A DNA stretch of 64,000 nt from Erysipelothrix piscisicarius (GTDB lineage Bacteria > Bacillota_I > Bacilli_A > Erysipelotrichales > Erysipelotrichaceae): positions 1,054,001-1,118,000 of the forward strand of contig NZ_CP034234.1 of NCBI RefSeq assembly GCF_003931795.1, given 5' to 3'. The translations under genes and the position numbers were made by a program. The notes under the pieces were generated by a model that had not been told where the DNA came from, made no database searches, and saw only the letters and a list, made by a program, of their open reading frames with translations. The stretch's first letter is position 1. Every line of letters starts with the position of its first letter. Below, piece by piece: positions 54,736-64,000 of this stretch.

Positions 54736-55827
54736 ATGAAAGTTTGTATAGTTACAGGTGGTAGTGGCGGTCATATTTACCCCGCAATTACTTATGCTGA
54801 TTTCATTAAGAAAAATCGAAATAGTGAAGTTGTTTTCATTGGAAATGACCATAAAATGGAATCATGGATTGTTCCAGAAGCGGGATATCCGTTTTTTGCG
54901 ATTCATAACCAAGGACTACAAGGCTCTGTTTTGGATAAAATTAAAGCTGTATTTTCTCAGTTTGGTGCATATCGTTCAGCAAAAAAACATCTTAAAACAA
55001 TTCAACCAGATGTTGTATTTGCTTTTGGAGGTTATGTATGTGGACCGGTTACTTTTGCGGCAAAATTCCTTAACATTCCCATTGTTTTACATGAGCAAAA
55101 TGCTTATCCTGGAAAAGCAAATAAGATGATTGCGGATTCTGCGAAAGCGATTGTTACATGTTATGAGGAAGCATTTTCGGGTAGAGATCATGTATATTAT
55201 CTTGGCAATCCGCGTGCTTCGCTTATTCATGAAGATATCGATAGCTCTGATGAGGTCAAACGGCTTAATTTAGATTTAAATTTAAATACAGTTCTCATGG
55301 TTATGGGGTCTCAAGGTTCGACTGCTATGAACAAGAAATTCGTGGATTTTGTAAAACAATACGATGACGCATCGGCACAAGTCATCATCGTGACGGGACC
55401 ACTCCATATTGAGGAATTCAAGAAAACAGTTGGTGAGGTTCATCAAAATATCCGACTGGAAGGGTTTGTTGATCAAAAAGCATTGCTACCAGTCATAGAT
55501 TTAATTGTATGCAGATCTGGTGCATCAACGGTCGCTGAAATTGAATCATTTGGGCTTCCTTCACTACTTATTCCCAGCCCTTATGTGGCTAATAATCATC
55601 AATTCTACAATGCTAAATCGTTATTTGATAAAGGTGCATGTGATATGCTATTAGAGGAAGATATCCATGATAATATCTTAAATAAGCATGTTTTTGAACT
55701 GATTCGTAATAAACAACGATTGATTGATTTAGGAAGCAATGCGCATAAACGTGCAACGCCTGATGCGGTTTCAAATATTGCTGATTTAGTTGAAAAGGTG
55801 GTGGGGGAAAATGACACGTCGCAATAA
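54736..55827 (+). CDS. murG: UDP-GlcNAc transferase MurG (lipid II synthesis)
   Basis: A 363-residue GT28 enzyme with the N-terminal GGSGGHIYPA loop, HEQNAYPGKAN and the donor-site ICRSGA equivalent (VCRSGASTVAEIESF). It adds GlcNAc to lipid I on the inner membrane face. It sits with divIB in a remnant of the division/cell wall cluster; ftsW, ftsA and ftsZ are not in this window. Confidence 0.96.
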   Translation: MKVCIVTGGSGGHIYPAITYADFIKKNRNSEVVFIGNDHKMESWIVPEAGYPFFAIHNQGLQGSVLDKIKAVFSQFGAYRSAKKHLKTIQPDVVFAFGGYVCGPVTFAAKFLNIPIVLHEQNAYPGKANKMIADSAKAIVTCYEEAFSGRDHVYYLGNPRASLIHEDIDSSDEVKRLNLDLNLNTVLMVMGSQGSTAMNKKFVDFVKQYDDASAQVIIVTGPLHIEEFKKTVGEVHQNIRLEGFVDQKALLPVIDLIVCRSGASTVAEIESFGLPSLLIPSPYVANNHQFYNAKSLFDKGACDMLLEEDIHDNILNKHVFELIRNKQRLIDLGSNAHKRATPDAVSNIADLVEKVVGENDTSQ

Positions 55828-56623
55828 TCCTGAATTAAACGATGAACGGGAACCAATTGATAAAATTAAGGCCTCGATAGACCTTAAAAAGAAGACAATT
55901 CGCCGTAATAAACGCAAACGAAGACTTATCAAATCGATCCAAATTTTAGTTGTAATTGGAGCTCTTTTAGGGATTTACTATTTTGATAAAAGTGATGCTT
56001 CACGAATTCACAACGTAAGAGTAAATGGGAATGTGATTCTCAGTGATGACGAAATCAAAGATGCGCTTAACATTCATGAAAATCAACGGATATATTTAAC
56101 GTTTAGACTTTTTATAAATCAAAAAGGAAAAAAAGTTAAGGGGATTGACAATGTTGATGCTAATGTATATTATCGTCAAGGTATCGTGAATTTAAACGTA
56201 ACTGAAAAAAAAGCTGTAGGATACACATTAGAACCAACGATACGTATTTATTTTGAAGATGGATATTATAAAGAATTCGAATCGATAGATCCTGCGACAG
56301 TTGAACGCTTGCCGTTACTTGTTGGTTTTACGGAAGAATCGATGACTGAATCTTTATTAGCAGCTTTAGCCACCATTGATGATGGCTCGATGGCTTCAGT
56401 TTCCGAAATTCATTTTGAACCAACTAAAGTTGAACCAGACTATATGAGGATTGTAATGAATAATGACTATTTTGTTTTTACAAATGTAGAAACTTTACCA
56501 CAACTGAATAAATATGCTACTATTATAAGTGGGGCTGATCCGAATGCTCGTTGTATCGAGTTTATCGAGTACGGTCCAACTGAAGAAACACAGTCTGCTG
56601 TTGTAAAGGCATGTGGATCATAA
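55811..56623 (+). CDS. divIB: Cell division protein DivIB/FtsQ
   Basis: About 270 residues: a basic cytoplasmic N-terminus, one transmembrane helix (SIQILVVIGALLGIYYF), a POTRA domain (IHNVRVNGNVILSDDEIKD) and the FtsQ-type beta domain. It helps divisome assembly with DivIC and FtsL. Start ATG 55811 follows AAAGGTGGTGGGGG; it overlaps murG by 17 bases. Confidence 0.92.
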   Translation: MTRRNNPELNDEREPIDKIKASIDLKKKTIRRNKRKRRLIKSIQILVVIGALLGIYYFDKSDASRIHNVRVNGNVILSDDEIKDALNIHENQRIYLTFRLFINQKGKKVKGIDNVDANVYYRQGIVNLNVTEKKAVGYTLEPTIRIYFEDGYYKEFESIDPATVERLPLLVGFTEESMTESLLAALATIDDGSMASVSEIHFEPTKVEPDYMRIVMNNDYFVFTNVETLPQLNKYATIISGADPNARCIEFIEYGPTEETQSAVVKACGS

Positions 56624-56652
56624 AAATATAAAAATATGAAAGAGGAGGAGAA

Positions 56653-57015
56653 ATGATGGCGATTGAAAAAACCAATGAATTTGGAAAAATCAATGTTTCA
56701 AACGAAGCAATCGCAATGCTAGCTGGCGGTGTCGTGACAGAATGTTATGGTGTTGTTGGTATGGCCTCTCAGCAAGTCTTTAAAGATGGCCTTGCAGAAT
56801 TGTTAAAAGGTGAAAATTATTCCAAAGGTGTTATTGTGCGTAAAGGGGATAATGGATTTGATTTAGATTTATATATTATTGTGAGTTATAACGTTAAGAT
56901 TTCAGAAGTAGTACTCGAAGTTCAAAAGAAAGCGAAATACATGTTAGAAAAAACACTTCAACAAAACTTTAATACGATTAATGTTTATGTTCAAGGTATT
57001 AAGGTTGTTCAATAA
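56653..57015 (+). CDS. Asp23/Gls24-family envelope stress protein (YloU-like)
   Basis: A 120-residue protein with the family core NEAIAMLAGGVVTECYGVVG and an alpha/beta domain. Proteins of this group lie at the membrane and respond to cell wall stress. Its placement just before fakA (one-base overlap) is the conserved yloU-yloV pair. AGAGGAGG lies 5 bases before the ATG pair. Confidence 0.92.
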   Translation: MMAIEKTNEFGKINVSNEAIAMLAGGVVTECYGVVGMASQQVFKDGLAELLKGENYSKGVIVRKGDNGFDLDLYIIVSYNVKISEVVLEVQKKAKYMLEKTLQQNFNTINVYVQGIKVVQ

Positions 57016-58640
57016 TGAATACGATTAATGGCGATATCTTTTTGAAGATGCTTCAAAGTGGTGCCAACAATCTGACAAATAAGCATCATGAAATCAATGC
57101 TCTTAACGTTTTCCCAGTTCCAGATGGCGATACTGGAACTAATATGAATCTTACGTTTACAAGTGGTCTAACAGATTCTAAAAAAGCTGTTACATCTCAT
57201 TTGGGTCAATTATCCAAAACATTATCTCGTGGTTTATTAATGGGCGCACGTGGAAACTCAGGTGTTATCCTTTCTCAAATCTTCCGAGGTTTTGCTCAAT
57301 CCGTAGAACATTTGCAAGAAGCAAGTGTAATGGATCTCGCAGAAGCGTTCCAAAAAGGGAAAGAAGTTGCATATAAAGCAGTTATGCGTCCTGTTGAAGG
57401 AACAATTCTAACTGTTTTACGTGAAAGTTCACAAGCAACATATGAATTCGTTCTTAAAAACCCGGAAATTTCAGTTATTGAATTTTTTGAGCGTTTAGTA
57501 TCCGAAGCCAATATTTCTTTAGATGGAACACCAGAACTTTTACCTGTTTTAAAAGAAGTTGGTGTTGTCGATAGTGGTGGTAAAGGTTATGTTACCGTTC
57601 TTGAAGGGTTCTTAGCTGAATTAAAAGGCAATCCTATTGAACTTGAAGAGGGTGATGAGTCCAATCATGCTGCTGCATCTGATTTCGAGCATGATGAGTT
57701 TGGTTACTGTACTGAATTTATCGTACGTCTCGATGAAGCGTCAATCAACCGTTATAATGAAGATAAATTTAGAGCGCAATTAGAAGCGCTTGGTAATTCT
57801 TTGGTTGTTGTTACAGATGAAGATTTGGTCAAAGTTCATGTTCATACATTGAAGCCAGGTAATGCTTTAAACTTAGCGCAACGTTATGGTGAATTTGTTA
57901 AACTCAAGATTGAAAATATGTCAGAACAACATAATACGATTTTGGATGCAGAATCAAATGCAACTAAAAATCAAAAACAACATAGTAAATATGCGATTGT
58001 CGCGGTTGCTGCAGGATCAGGTGTTGTTGATATGTTTAAAGAACTCCGTGCAGAATATATTATTAGCGGGGGTCAAACGATGAATCCTTCAACTGAAGAC
58101 TTTGTTGCATTAATTAATAACATTGATGCAGATCACATTTTTATTTTACCGAATAACTCAAATATCATTATGGCTGCGAAACAAGCTCAAGATATTTGTG
58201 AAGATAAAGATATTCACGTTATTGAAACCAAGACAATACCTCAAGGTTTATCAGCGTGTGTTATGTTTAATCCAGATGTCGACGTTGAGGATAACTTAAG
58301 TGAAATGCTTGAAGCTGTCGCAAATACAAAGACAGGTCAAGTTACATACGCAATTAAAGATACAATGTTTGAATCCATTGAAATTAAACAAAATGATTTC
58401 ATGGGTATTCTTGAAAAAGACGTTGTTGTAACCAACCCAAATCGTTTAGAAACAACAAAAGCACTTTGTGCGAAGTTAATCGATGATGAGAGTGAACTTG
58501 TTACCTTAATCACGGGTGAAGATGTATCTAATGAAGAAGCGGATATGGTTGTTGATTTTATTGAATCTAACTATGACGTAGAAGTAGAATCACATCGTGG
58601 TGAACAACCTGTTTATTCATACATCATTGGAGTAGAGTAA
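57015..58640 (+). CDS. fakA: Fatty acid kinase subunit FakA (YloV/DAK family)
   Basis: A 541-residue protein. The N-terminal DhaL-type kinase domain shows NVFPVPDGDTGTNMNLT with the metal-binding Asp residues and MGARGNSGVILSQIFRG. A central domain with FVRLDEA-like motifs and a C-terminal EDD-like domain follow. It phosphorylates fatty acids presented by FakB proteins, which are not encoded here, to feed phospholipid synthesis through PlsX and PlsY. Confidence 0.93.
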   Translation: MNTINGDIFLKMLQSGANNLTNKHHEINALNVFPVPDGDTGTNMNLTFTSGLTDSKKAVTSHLGQLSKTLSRGLLMGARGNSGVILSQIFRGFAQSVEHLQEASVMDLAEAFQKGKEVAYKAVMRPVEGTILTVLRESSQATYEFVLKNPEISVIEFFERLVSEANISLDGTPELLPVLKEVGVVDSGGKGYVTVLEGFLAELKGNPIELEEGDESNHAAASDFEHDEFGYCTEFIVRLDEASINRYNEDKFRAQLEALGNSLVVVTDEDLVKVHVHTLKPGNALNLAQRYGEFVKLKIENMSEQHNTILDAESNATKNQKQHSKYAIVAVAAGSGVVDMFKELRAEYIISGGQTMNPSTEDFVALINNIDADHIFILPNNSNIIMAAKQAQDICEDKDIHVIETKTIPQGLSACVMFNPDVDVEDNLSEMLEAVANTKTGQVTYAIKDTMFESIEIKQNDFMGILEKDVVVTNPNRLETTKALCAKLIDDESELVTLITGEDVSNEEADMVVDFIESNYDVEVESHRGEQPVYSYIIGVE

Positions 58641-58663
58641 AAGGGCTTAGCCCTTTTATTTTT
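58639..58663 (+). terminator. Terminator after fakA
   Basis: AAAAGGGC / GCCCTTTT with loop TTA and a T-rich tail running up to the recG start. Confidence 0.85.
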
Positions 58664-58665
58664 AT

Positions 58666-60624
58666 ATGAAAATCACGGACAAGCAGTTAAAAATCATTGA
58701 AACTTACGGTGCGGATTCGCCCGAAAGTTTTTTAATGGTTTTTCCTTATCGATATGAGCGTCTTGAAGCGAAACCATTCGATGCCTGGCGTTCAGGGGAT
58801 ACCGTTGTTTTTTCGGGACGATTATTGGGTGGTTTTAAAAATTTTACATTTCGTAAGAATCAATCTGTAACAAATTTTAAAGTTGTCTATCAGGATGAAA
58901 TTGTACCCGTCGCGATTTTTAATCGACGTTATCTAAACACGCGTCACTATGAACAAGGAATCGTTGTCGTGGGTGTCGTTGGGAATGATGGCAAAATTAC
59001 AGCTAAAACGGTAAGTAATAAAGATATTCGTGATATTATCGGGATTAAGCCAATCTACAGTCAAAAATCTGGAATTAAGCAATATGAGATTGAACGTTTG
59101 ATTGGGAAGATTATTGAAAGCGTATCGTTAGCCAATATCATCCCTTCTGAATTTCAGACGCGTTATAAGTTGATGGACCGTTTTGATGCAGTGAAGGCCA
59201 TTCATATGCCCCAAAGCGAAGTTGAACTTCACCATGGTTTAAGAACTCTTAAATATGAAGAGTTTTTGGCATATCATTTATCCATTAGCTTAAATAACAG
59301 TGATCGCGAATATGGTATTTCAAAGGTATTTGATGAAGATCGAATTGCGGCAATGGTCAACGAGCTTCCTTTTAAGTTAACGGTCGACCAAGTTCAGTCG
59401 TTAAATGATATTCTTGATGATTTAAAAGAGACTAAAAAAATGAATCGTTTGCTTCAAGGTGATGTTGGTAGTGGTAAGACAATTGTTGCATTTCTTTCTG
59501 CATTTGCGTGTTATTTAGCTGGTTATCAAGTAGCAATCATGGTACCGACGGAATTACTCTTAATGCAGCATGTGAGAGCATTTCAAAAACTTTTTCCACA
59601 TGTAGACTGTGTTGTATTGTCGCAAGGGGTTGATCAGCGGGATCAAGTGCTTCAAGCAATTGCTACAGGAAAGGTTCTTGTTGTTTTTGGTACCCATGCT
59701 CTTTTCCAAAAAGATGTTATTTTTGATAATTTGGGATTCGTGATTATTGATGAGCAACACCGATTTGGTGTTGAACAACGGCGCGCACTCATTGCGAAAG
59801 GAAATCACATTGATACCTTAATGCTTTCTGCTACGCCGATTCCACGAACTTTAGCCGCAAGTCTATTTTTTGATTTAGACGTATCAACGATTTCGACTTA
59901 TCCAAGTCATCGAAAGCAAATCGAAACTCATTGGATTCGTGAAAATTCCCTTCGCAGTATCATGGAACCAATTCAAAAACGATTAAACAATCACGAGCAA
60001 ATCTATATCGTTTGTGCTGCGATTGATGAAGGGGAACGAGCGGGTGTTAAAAACGTTCACACATTATTGGGTAATTTAAAACCTGTGTTTACTAATTATA
60101 ACGTTGATATTGTCCATGGAAAAATGCCGAGTGACTTAAAGAATGCGAAAATGCAGGCATTTGTTTCGGGCGAGATTGACATTCTCATTAGTACAAGTGT
60201 TATCGAGGTTGGATTGGATGTTCATAATGCCAATATGATGATTATCTATAATGCTGAGCAATTTGGATTGGCGACCCTCCATCAGCTTCGGGGTCGTGTT
60301 GGCCGTGGAAAAATCCAAGGCGTATGTTATCTACTGAGTTGTAATGAAAGTGATGAAACGGCTCAACGTATGAATGCGTTGGTTTCTTCACATGATGGAT
60401 TTGAACTCTCGGTGATTGATATGAGACTTAGAGGATTTGGTGATGTGCTAGGCCAACGTCAATCTGGGCTTCCAAACTTCATACTGGGTGATATCATTAA
60501 GGATGAAAATATTTTAAAACAAGCTAAGATTGATGCACTTACTATTGCTCACGATTTAAATAATAAGGATTATGCAGAAATAATTGCGGATGTCGACCGC
60601 CGACAGTATTTTAAAACGACATAA
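58666..60624 (+). CDS. recG: ATP-dependent DNA helicase RecG, short N-terminus
   Basis: A 652-residue SF2 helicase with the wedge domain, Walker A (LLQGDVGSGKTIVAF), DEQHRFGV (Walker B), LMLSATPIPRTLA and RVGRGK near the end. Most RecG proteins start about 20-25 residues earlier with a GIGP helix-hairpin-helix. Here that is missing, and an in-frame TAG 15 bases before the ATG rules out extension. The ATG has no Shine-Dalgarno and follows the T tract of the fakA terminator. RecG reverses stalled forks. Confidence 0.94.
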   Translation: MKITDKQLKIIETYGADSPESFLMVFPYRYERLEAKPFDAWRSGDTVVFSGRLLGGFKNFTFRKNQSVTNFKVVYQDEIVPVAIFNRRYLNTRHYEQGIVVVGVVGNDGKITAKTVSNKDIRDIIGIKPIYSQKSGIKQYEIERLIGKIIESVSLANIIPSEFQTRYKLMDRFDAVKAIHMPQSEVELHHGLRTLKYEEFLAYHLSISLNNSDREYGISKVFDEDRIAAMVNELPFKLTVDQVQSLNDILDDLKETKKMNRLLQGDVGSGKTIVAFLSAFACYLAGYQVAIMVPTELLLMQHVRAFQKLFPHVDCVVLSQGVDQRDQVLQAIATGKVLVVFGTHALFQKDVIFDNLGFVIIDEQHRFGVEQRRALIAKGNHIDTLMLSATPIPRTLAASLFFDLDVSTISTYPSHRKQIETHWIRENSLRSIMEPIQKRLNNHEQIYIVCAAIDEGERAGVKNVHTLLGNLKPVFTNYNVDIVHGKMPSDLKNAKMQAFVSGEIDILISTSVIEVGLDVHNANMMIIYNAEQFGLATLHQLRGRVGRGKIQGVCYLLSCNESDETAQRMNALVSSHDGFELSVIDMRLRGFGDVLGQRQSGLPNFILGDIIKDENILKQAKIDALTIAHDLNNKDYAEIIADVDRRQYFKTT

Positions 60625-60651
60625 TGGTGTATAATATTATAAGGTGATAAC

Positions 60652-61332
60652 ATGACAAAATGGGATTTATTGGATTCTATGAAGATTCCATACTTTAATA
60701 AAGATTTAATTAATAATGCGTTTATTCATTCTTCATATGTAAATGAAGCAGAAGAATTATTGGAAGATAATGAGCGTCTTGAGTTTATGGGCGATGCAGT
60801 TTTACAAATTTGTGTATCAGAGCGTCTTTTTAAGCATCAAGATCATTTTAATGAAGGTGATATGACGCTTTATCGCGCAAAATTAGTTTGTGAGGATGCG
60901 CTTGCGCAGTACAGTTTAAAACTTAAACTCAATGACTATTTGATGTTGGGAATGGGTGAGGAGAAAAATGGTGGTAGGGTTCGTGTATCCATTATCGCTG
61001 ACTTGTTTGAAAGTTTTATTGGTGCTCTCTATTTAGACAGTGGTATTGATAGCGTCAATCGAGTGCTTGATTCTGTAATGAATGATGCGTTTAATGAACT
61101 TGAATCGTTGAGCATTACGGATTACAAAACAAAGTTACAGGAATATATCCAATCCGATTCACGTAAGTCGGTGAGTTATGAGGTTATTAATGTTGTGGGT
61201 CCTTCCAATGCCCCTGAATTTGAAGTCGTTGTAAAGTTGGATGAACTTATTTTTGGCCAAGGAAAAGGCTTATCAAAAAAGAAAGCAGAACAGATGGCTG
61301 CAAAGGATGCTTTTGAAAAATTAGTAAAATAA
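60652..61332 (+). CDS. rnc: Ribonuclease III
   Basis: A 226-residue enzyme with the catalytic signature ERLEFMGDAVLQ, the second acidic pair in DLFESFIGALYLDSG and a C-terminal double-stranded RNA-binding domain (GKGLSKKKAEQMAAKDAF). It processes rRNA and other duplexes. AAGGTG precedes the ATG. In Bacillus it leads an rnc-smc-ftsY operon; here it precedes polC. Confidence 0.96.
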   Translation: MTKWDLLDSMKIPYFNKDLINNAFIHSSYVNEAEELLEDNERLEFMGDAVLQICVSERLFKHQDHFNEGDMTLYRAKLVCEDALAQYSLKLKLNDYLMLGMGEEKNGGRVRVSIIADLFESFIGALYLDSGIDSVNRVLDSVMNDAFNELESLSITDYKTKLQEYIQSDSRKSVSYEVINVVGPSNAPEFEVVVKLDELIFGQGKGLSKKKAEQMAAKDAFEKLVK

Positions 61333-61348
61333 TAAAGGAGATGATATC

Positions 61349-64000
61349 GTGACCGAAATTTTTGACAAACTTGGAATTAATAAAAATTATTCGTTTCATT
61401 TGGAGGATGCGGACATTATCTCATGTAAGTATAATCCAGAACAAAAGAAATTGATTCTAAACTTGAAGGTAATGAAAGCATTACCTTTTTCAGTCTATCG
61501 AGAGGTAGAAAAGAAATTAAAATTATATACCAAAACGGATGTTGAAATTAAGGTTGAATCTGAGCAATGTGACTTGGACTTTTTAAACATCAGTCAGTAC
61601 ACTGACATGATTGTTAGGGTAAATAATTTATCGGCAGTCAAAGAAGCGTCATTGCAACTTATAAATCAAGAACTTAAGTTACTCTGTATTGATTCTCGTC
61701 ATCAAGAGGCAACATCGCGTGAATGCGCCATGTTGTGTGATGCTTTGAAATCATTTGGCATCCATCTTGATGTTTGTGCAGAAATCTCAGTTGAAAATCT
61801 TGCAGATGAAATTTCAGAAATGCCTAAGGTTGATAAAGTTGAGGTCATAGACCGTAAAGTGGTATCAAGAGTACCAAAACGACGAAATGGTAAAGGGAAT
61901 TATAATCCAATTAAGATGAGTTTGCTTACGGATGAAGCCCGTGATGTTTCGGTTGCTGGGAAGGTGTTTGATGTTGAGGTTCGCGAAACGCGTACAGGGA
62001 AATTTATCGCGAAGTATTATTTAAGTGATGGGGAGTCAGCAATTTGTGTTGTTGATTTTGCAGATACTGAAGACGAAATCATTTCAAAAGGAATTTGTAT
62101 TCGAGTCTTTGGGACCTACGTGTTCGATGCGAAATATGAACGTGATTACATTTTTAAAATGGATCGCTATGAAGAAATTGACAATATTTTCCGCCGTTTT
62201 GATACTGCTGATGAAAAACGTGTCGAGTTCCATTTACACACGAAATATTCTGAAATGGACGGTATTAACGATGCTTCAGAATATATGGCTCAAGCTTTTG
62301 AATGGGGGCATCCCGGAATGATCATAACGGATCATACGGGTGTTCAATGTTTTCCTAAAGCGTATGGTAATCTCAAGAAATTACGTTCAAAATATCCAGA
62401 TCACGCATTTAAACTGGGTTATGGCGTTGAAATGAATATGGTTGATGGTGAACTTAAAATTGTTTCAAATGCACATGGTGAACCACTCCAAACAGGATCA
62501 TATGTTTCTTTTGACTTGGAAACTACGGGACTTTCAAATTATTATGACCACATTATTGAATTTGGTGGTGTTTTAATTGAGAATGGACGTGTTGTTAAGA
62601 AGATGCAAACGTTTATCAAAGCACCAGTTCTGGTTCGACCATTTATTCAAGAATTAACCAATATTACGGATGCTGACTTAATGAATGCACCTACAATCGA
62701 AGAAGCAATGGATGAAATTTTAGAGTTTTTAGGGGACCATGTTCTGGTTGCTCATAACGCCCAATTTGATATTGATTTTATTCAAGAAACTCTTCGCCGA
62801 ATGGGAAGAGCACCAATTCAAAATGCAGTTATTGATACTCTAGATTTATCGCGTGCTCTTTTTGATAATCGTCGTTCATACCGATTAGGTAGTATTGCGC
62901 GATTTATGCGAATTGGTTATGACGAAGGGGTTGCTCACCGGGCAGATTATGATGCGGAAGTATTGTCTCTTGTATTTTTAGAAATGTTGCGCTTAGAGCA
63001 ATTAAGTTCAATGCAAACGATTGATGAATTACAATCCTTAAATAATGAATCAAGTTTTAAGAAATTACGTAAAAGTCATTGTACAGTAATAGCCAAAACA
63101 CAATCAAGTATTAAGGATTTATATCAATTAATAACGTTATCTCATACCAAATACCTTGCGTTCTTCGGTAAAACATCGAAAGGTGATGCAGTTATGGCAG
63201 AACCGAGAATTCTAAGGAGTGAATTAACGCGTTTTCGCGAGAATTTATTAATTGGGGCAGGATGTACTAATTCAGAACTCTTTGAGATTGCGATGAATAA
63301 AAGTCAAGAAGCGCTGGAGCGTTGTATTTCGTTTTATGATTATGTAGAGATTATGCCTTTAGATTTATATGCGCCTTTGTTGGAGAGTCAAGCCATTGAA
63401 AGTGAGGACCGTTTAGTTGATATTATTAATCGTATTATTACGACAGCGAATAAACTAAATAAACCGATCTTAGCAGTTGGGAATGTTCATTACAATCATC
63501 CAAGTGAAAAAGTCATTCGTGATGTCTATATTCACTCACAAGGTATTGGAGGTTCACGTCATCCGCTCTATATCTTTAATGAGCAACGTCGTATGGCTTT
63601 TGAAGCACCCGATCAACATTTTAGAAGTACAACCGAGATGTTGGATGCTTTCGCCTTTTTAGGTCCAGATAAAGCATATGAGTACGTCGTGAAAAATCCC
63701 GTGAAATTATTGGATCAAATTGAAGATATCGCACCAAAGAAAAAAGAATTGTTTACCCCGCATTTAGAGAACAGTGATGAGCTCCTTAAGGAAATTGTGT
63801 ATCGCAATGCCCATAACCTTTACGGAAATCCGCTTCCTGAAATTGTTGAGGCGCGCATTGATCGTGAGCTAAAATCAATTTTCGGTAATGGATATGGAGT
63901 TATTTACTATATCTCACATCTTCTTGTAAAGAAATCATTGGATGATGGATATCTTGTCGGATCTCGAGGCTCAGTTGGTTCTTCACTTGTTGCGACCATG
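61349..64000 (+). CDS. polC: DNA polymerase III PolC-type, 3' end outside window
   Basis: Starts at GTG 61349 with AAGGAG 8 bases upstream and stays open to the window end (884 codons visible). Domains in order: N-terminal domain, OB domain (about 210-300), PHP (VEFHLHTKYSEMDG), DEDD 3'-5' exonuclease (VSFDLETTGLSNYY, then LVAHNAQFDIDF and HRADYDAEV), the second PHP part (LAVGNVHYNHP) and the start of the polymerase palm (GSRGSVGSSLVATM). PolC is the leading replicative polymerase of low-GC Gram-positives and complements DnaE. No frameshift is seen in the visible part. Confidence 0.96.
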   Translation, partial: MTEIFDKLGINKNYSFHLEDADIISCKYNPEQKKLILNLKVMKALPFSVYREVEKKLKLYTKTDVEIKVESEQCDLDFLNISQYTDMIVRVNNLSAVKEASLQLINQELKLLCIDSRHQEATSRECAMLCDALKSFGIHLDVCAEISVENLADEISEMPKVDKVEVIDRKVVSRVPKRRNGKGNYNPIKMSLLTDEARDVSVAGKVFDVEVRETRTGKFIAKYYLSDGESAICVVDFADTEDEIISKGICIRVFGTYVFDAKYERDYIFKMDRYEEIDNIFRRFDTADEKRVEFHLHTKYSEMDGINDASEYMAQAFEWGHPGMIITDHTGVQCFPKAYGNLKKLRSKYPDHAFKLGYGVEMNMVDGELKIVSNAHGEPLQTGSYVSFDLETTGLSNYYDHIIEFGGVLIENGRVVKKMQTFIKAPVLVRPFIQELTNITDADLMNAPTIEEAMDEILEFLGDHVLVAHNAQFDIDFIQETLRRMGRAPIQNAVIDTLDLSRALFDNRRSYRLGSIARFMRIGYDEGVAHRADYDAEVLSLVFLEMLRLEQLSSMQTIDELQSLNNESSFKKLRKSHCTVIAKTQSSIKDLYQLITLSHTKYLAFFGKTSKGDAVMAEPRILRSELTRFRENLLIGAGCTNSELFEIAMNKSQEALERCISFYDYVEIMPLDLYAPLLESQAIESEDRLVDIINRIITTANKLNKPILAVGNVHYNHPSEKVIRDVYIHSQGIGGSRHPLYIFNEQRRMAFEAPDQHFRSTTEMLDAFAFLGPDKAYEYVVKNPVKLLDQIEDIAPKKKELFTPHLENSDELLKEIVYRNAHNLYGNPLPEIVEARIDRELKSIFGNGYGVIYYISHLLVKKSLDDGYLVGSRGSVGSSLVATM

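Noticed and set aside
1-64000. tRNA, rRNA or CRISPR genes
   Set aside because: I saw no cloverleaf with a T-loop consensus, no rRNA segment and no regularly spaced repeats.

Overview
This window is an A+T-rich stretch of a Firmicutes (Bacillota) chromosome. Gene content and order suggest Erysipelotrichia, most likely Erysipelothrix (E. rhusiopathiae-like); that name is inferred from family resemblance, not from a search. Almost every gene belongs to conserved housekeeping or envelope clusters. I see no tRNA, rRNA, CRISPR array, prophage or plasmid module. The only mobile DNA is two IS3-type insertion sequences.

Layout. 1-2.3 kb: 3' part of a class B penicillin-binding protein, rpmG and a metallo-beta-lactamase-fold hydrolase. 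2.4-6.1 kb: the competence pseudopilus operon comGA-GG, then efp. 6.1-6.9 kb: FMN riboswitch and riboflavin transporter ribU. 6.9-11.9 kb: an acidic tail-anchored protein, cmk, der, gpsA, hup and a membrane zinc peptidase. 12-16.3 kb: a secreted Cys-containing protein, NADH oxidase (minus strand) and a zinc/manganese-type ABC transporter behind a strong promoter and an 18-bp palindrome. 16.3-21.1 kb: T-box, pheS, pheT, a YebC-family regulator and a LEA-like repeat protein. 21.2-22.5 kb: first IS. 22.5-25.6 kb: ABC exporter and plsY (minus). 25.7-31.5 kb: parE, parC, purB. 31.5-35.5 kb: yqeH-yhbY-(nadD/yqeK fusion)-rsfS-yqeM-mtnN. 35.5-36.0 kb: a broken thioredoxin-like gene. 36.1-45.6 kb: smc, ftsY, ylxM, ackA, nrnA, dnaE. 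45.6-47.6 kb: a two-component system. 47.7-49.0 kb: second IS. 49.0-50.4 kb: a peptidoglycan-type deacetylase (minus). 50.7-64 kb: L21 leader, rplU-prp-rpmA, obgE, ruvAB, murG, divIB, an Asp23-family gene, fakA, recG, rnc and the start of polC, which runs off the window.

The strongest overall observation concerns sequence quality. Smc (twice), dnaE, comGA, an ABC permease, the LEA-like gene and both IS elements are broken by frameshifts, and each one is repaired by adding one base to an A or T run. Hitting essential genes in this uniform way points to homopolymer under-calling in the assembly rather than real pseudogenes.

Other points of interest: both IS elements sit inside the loop of a transcription terminator between convergent genes; comGE is reduced to a 29-residue pilin-signal peptide; SMC has symmetrically short coiled-coil arms; nadD and yqeK are fused; EF-P has a non-standard tip around its modified lysine; and a 13-residue leader ORF with a strong ribosome site overlaps the start of the deacetylase gene.
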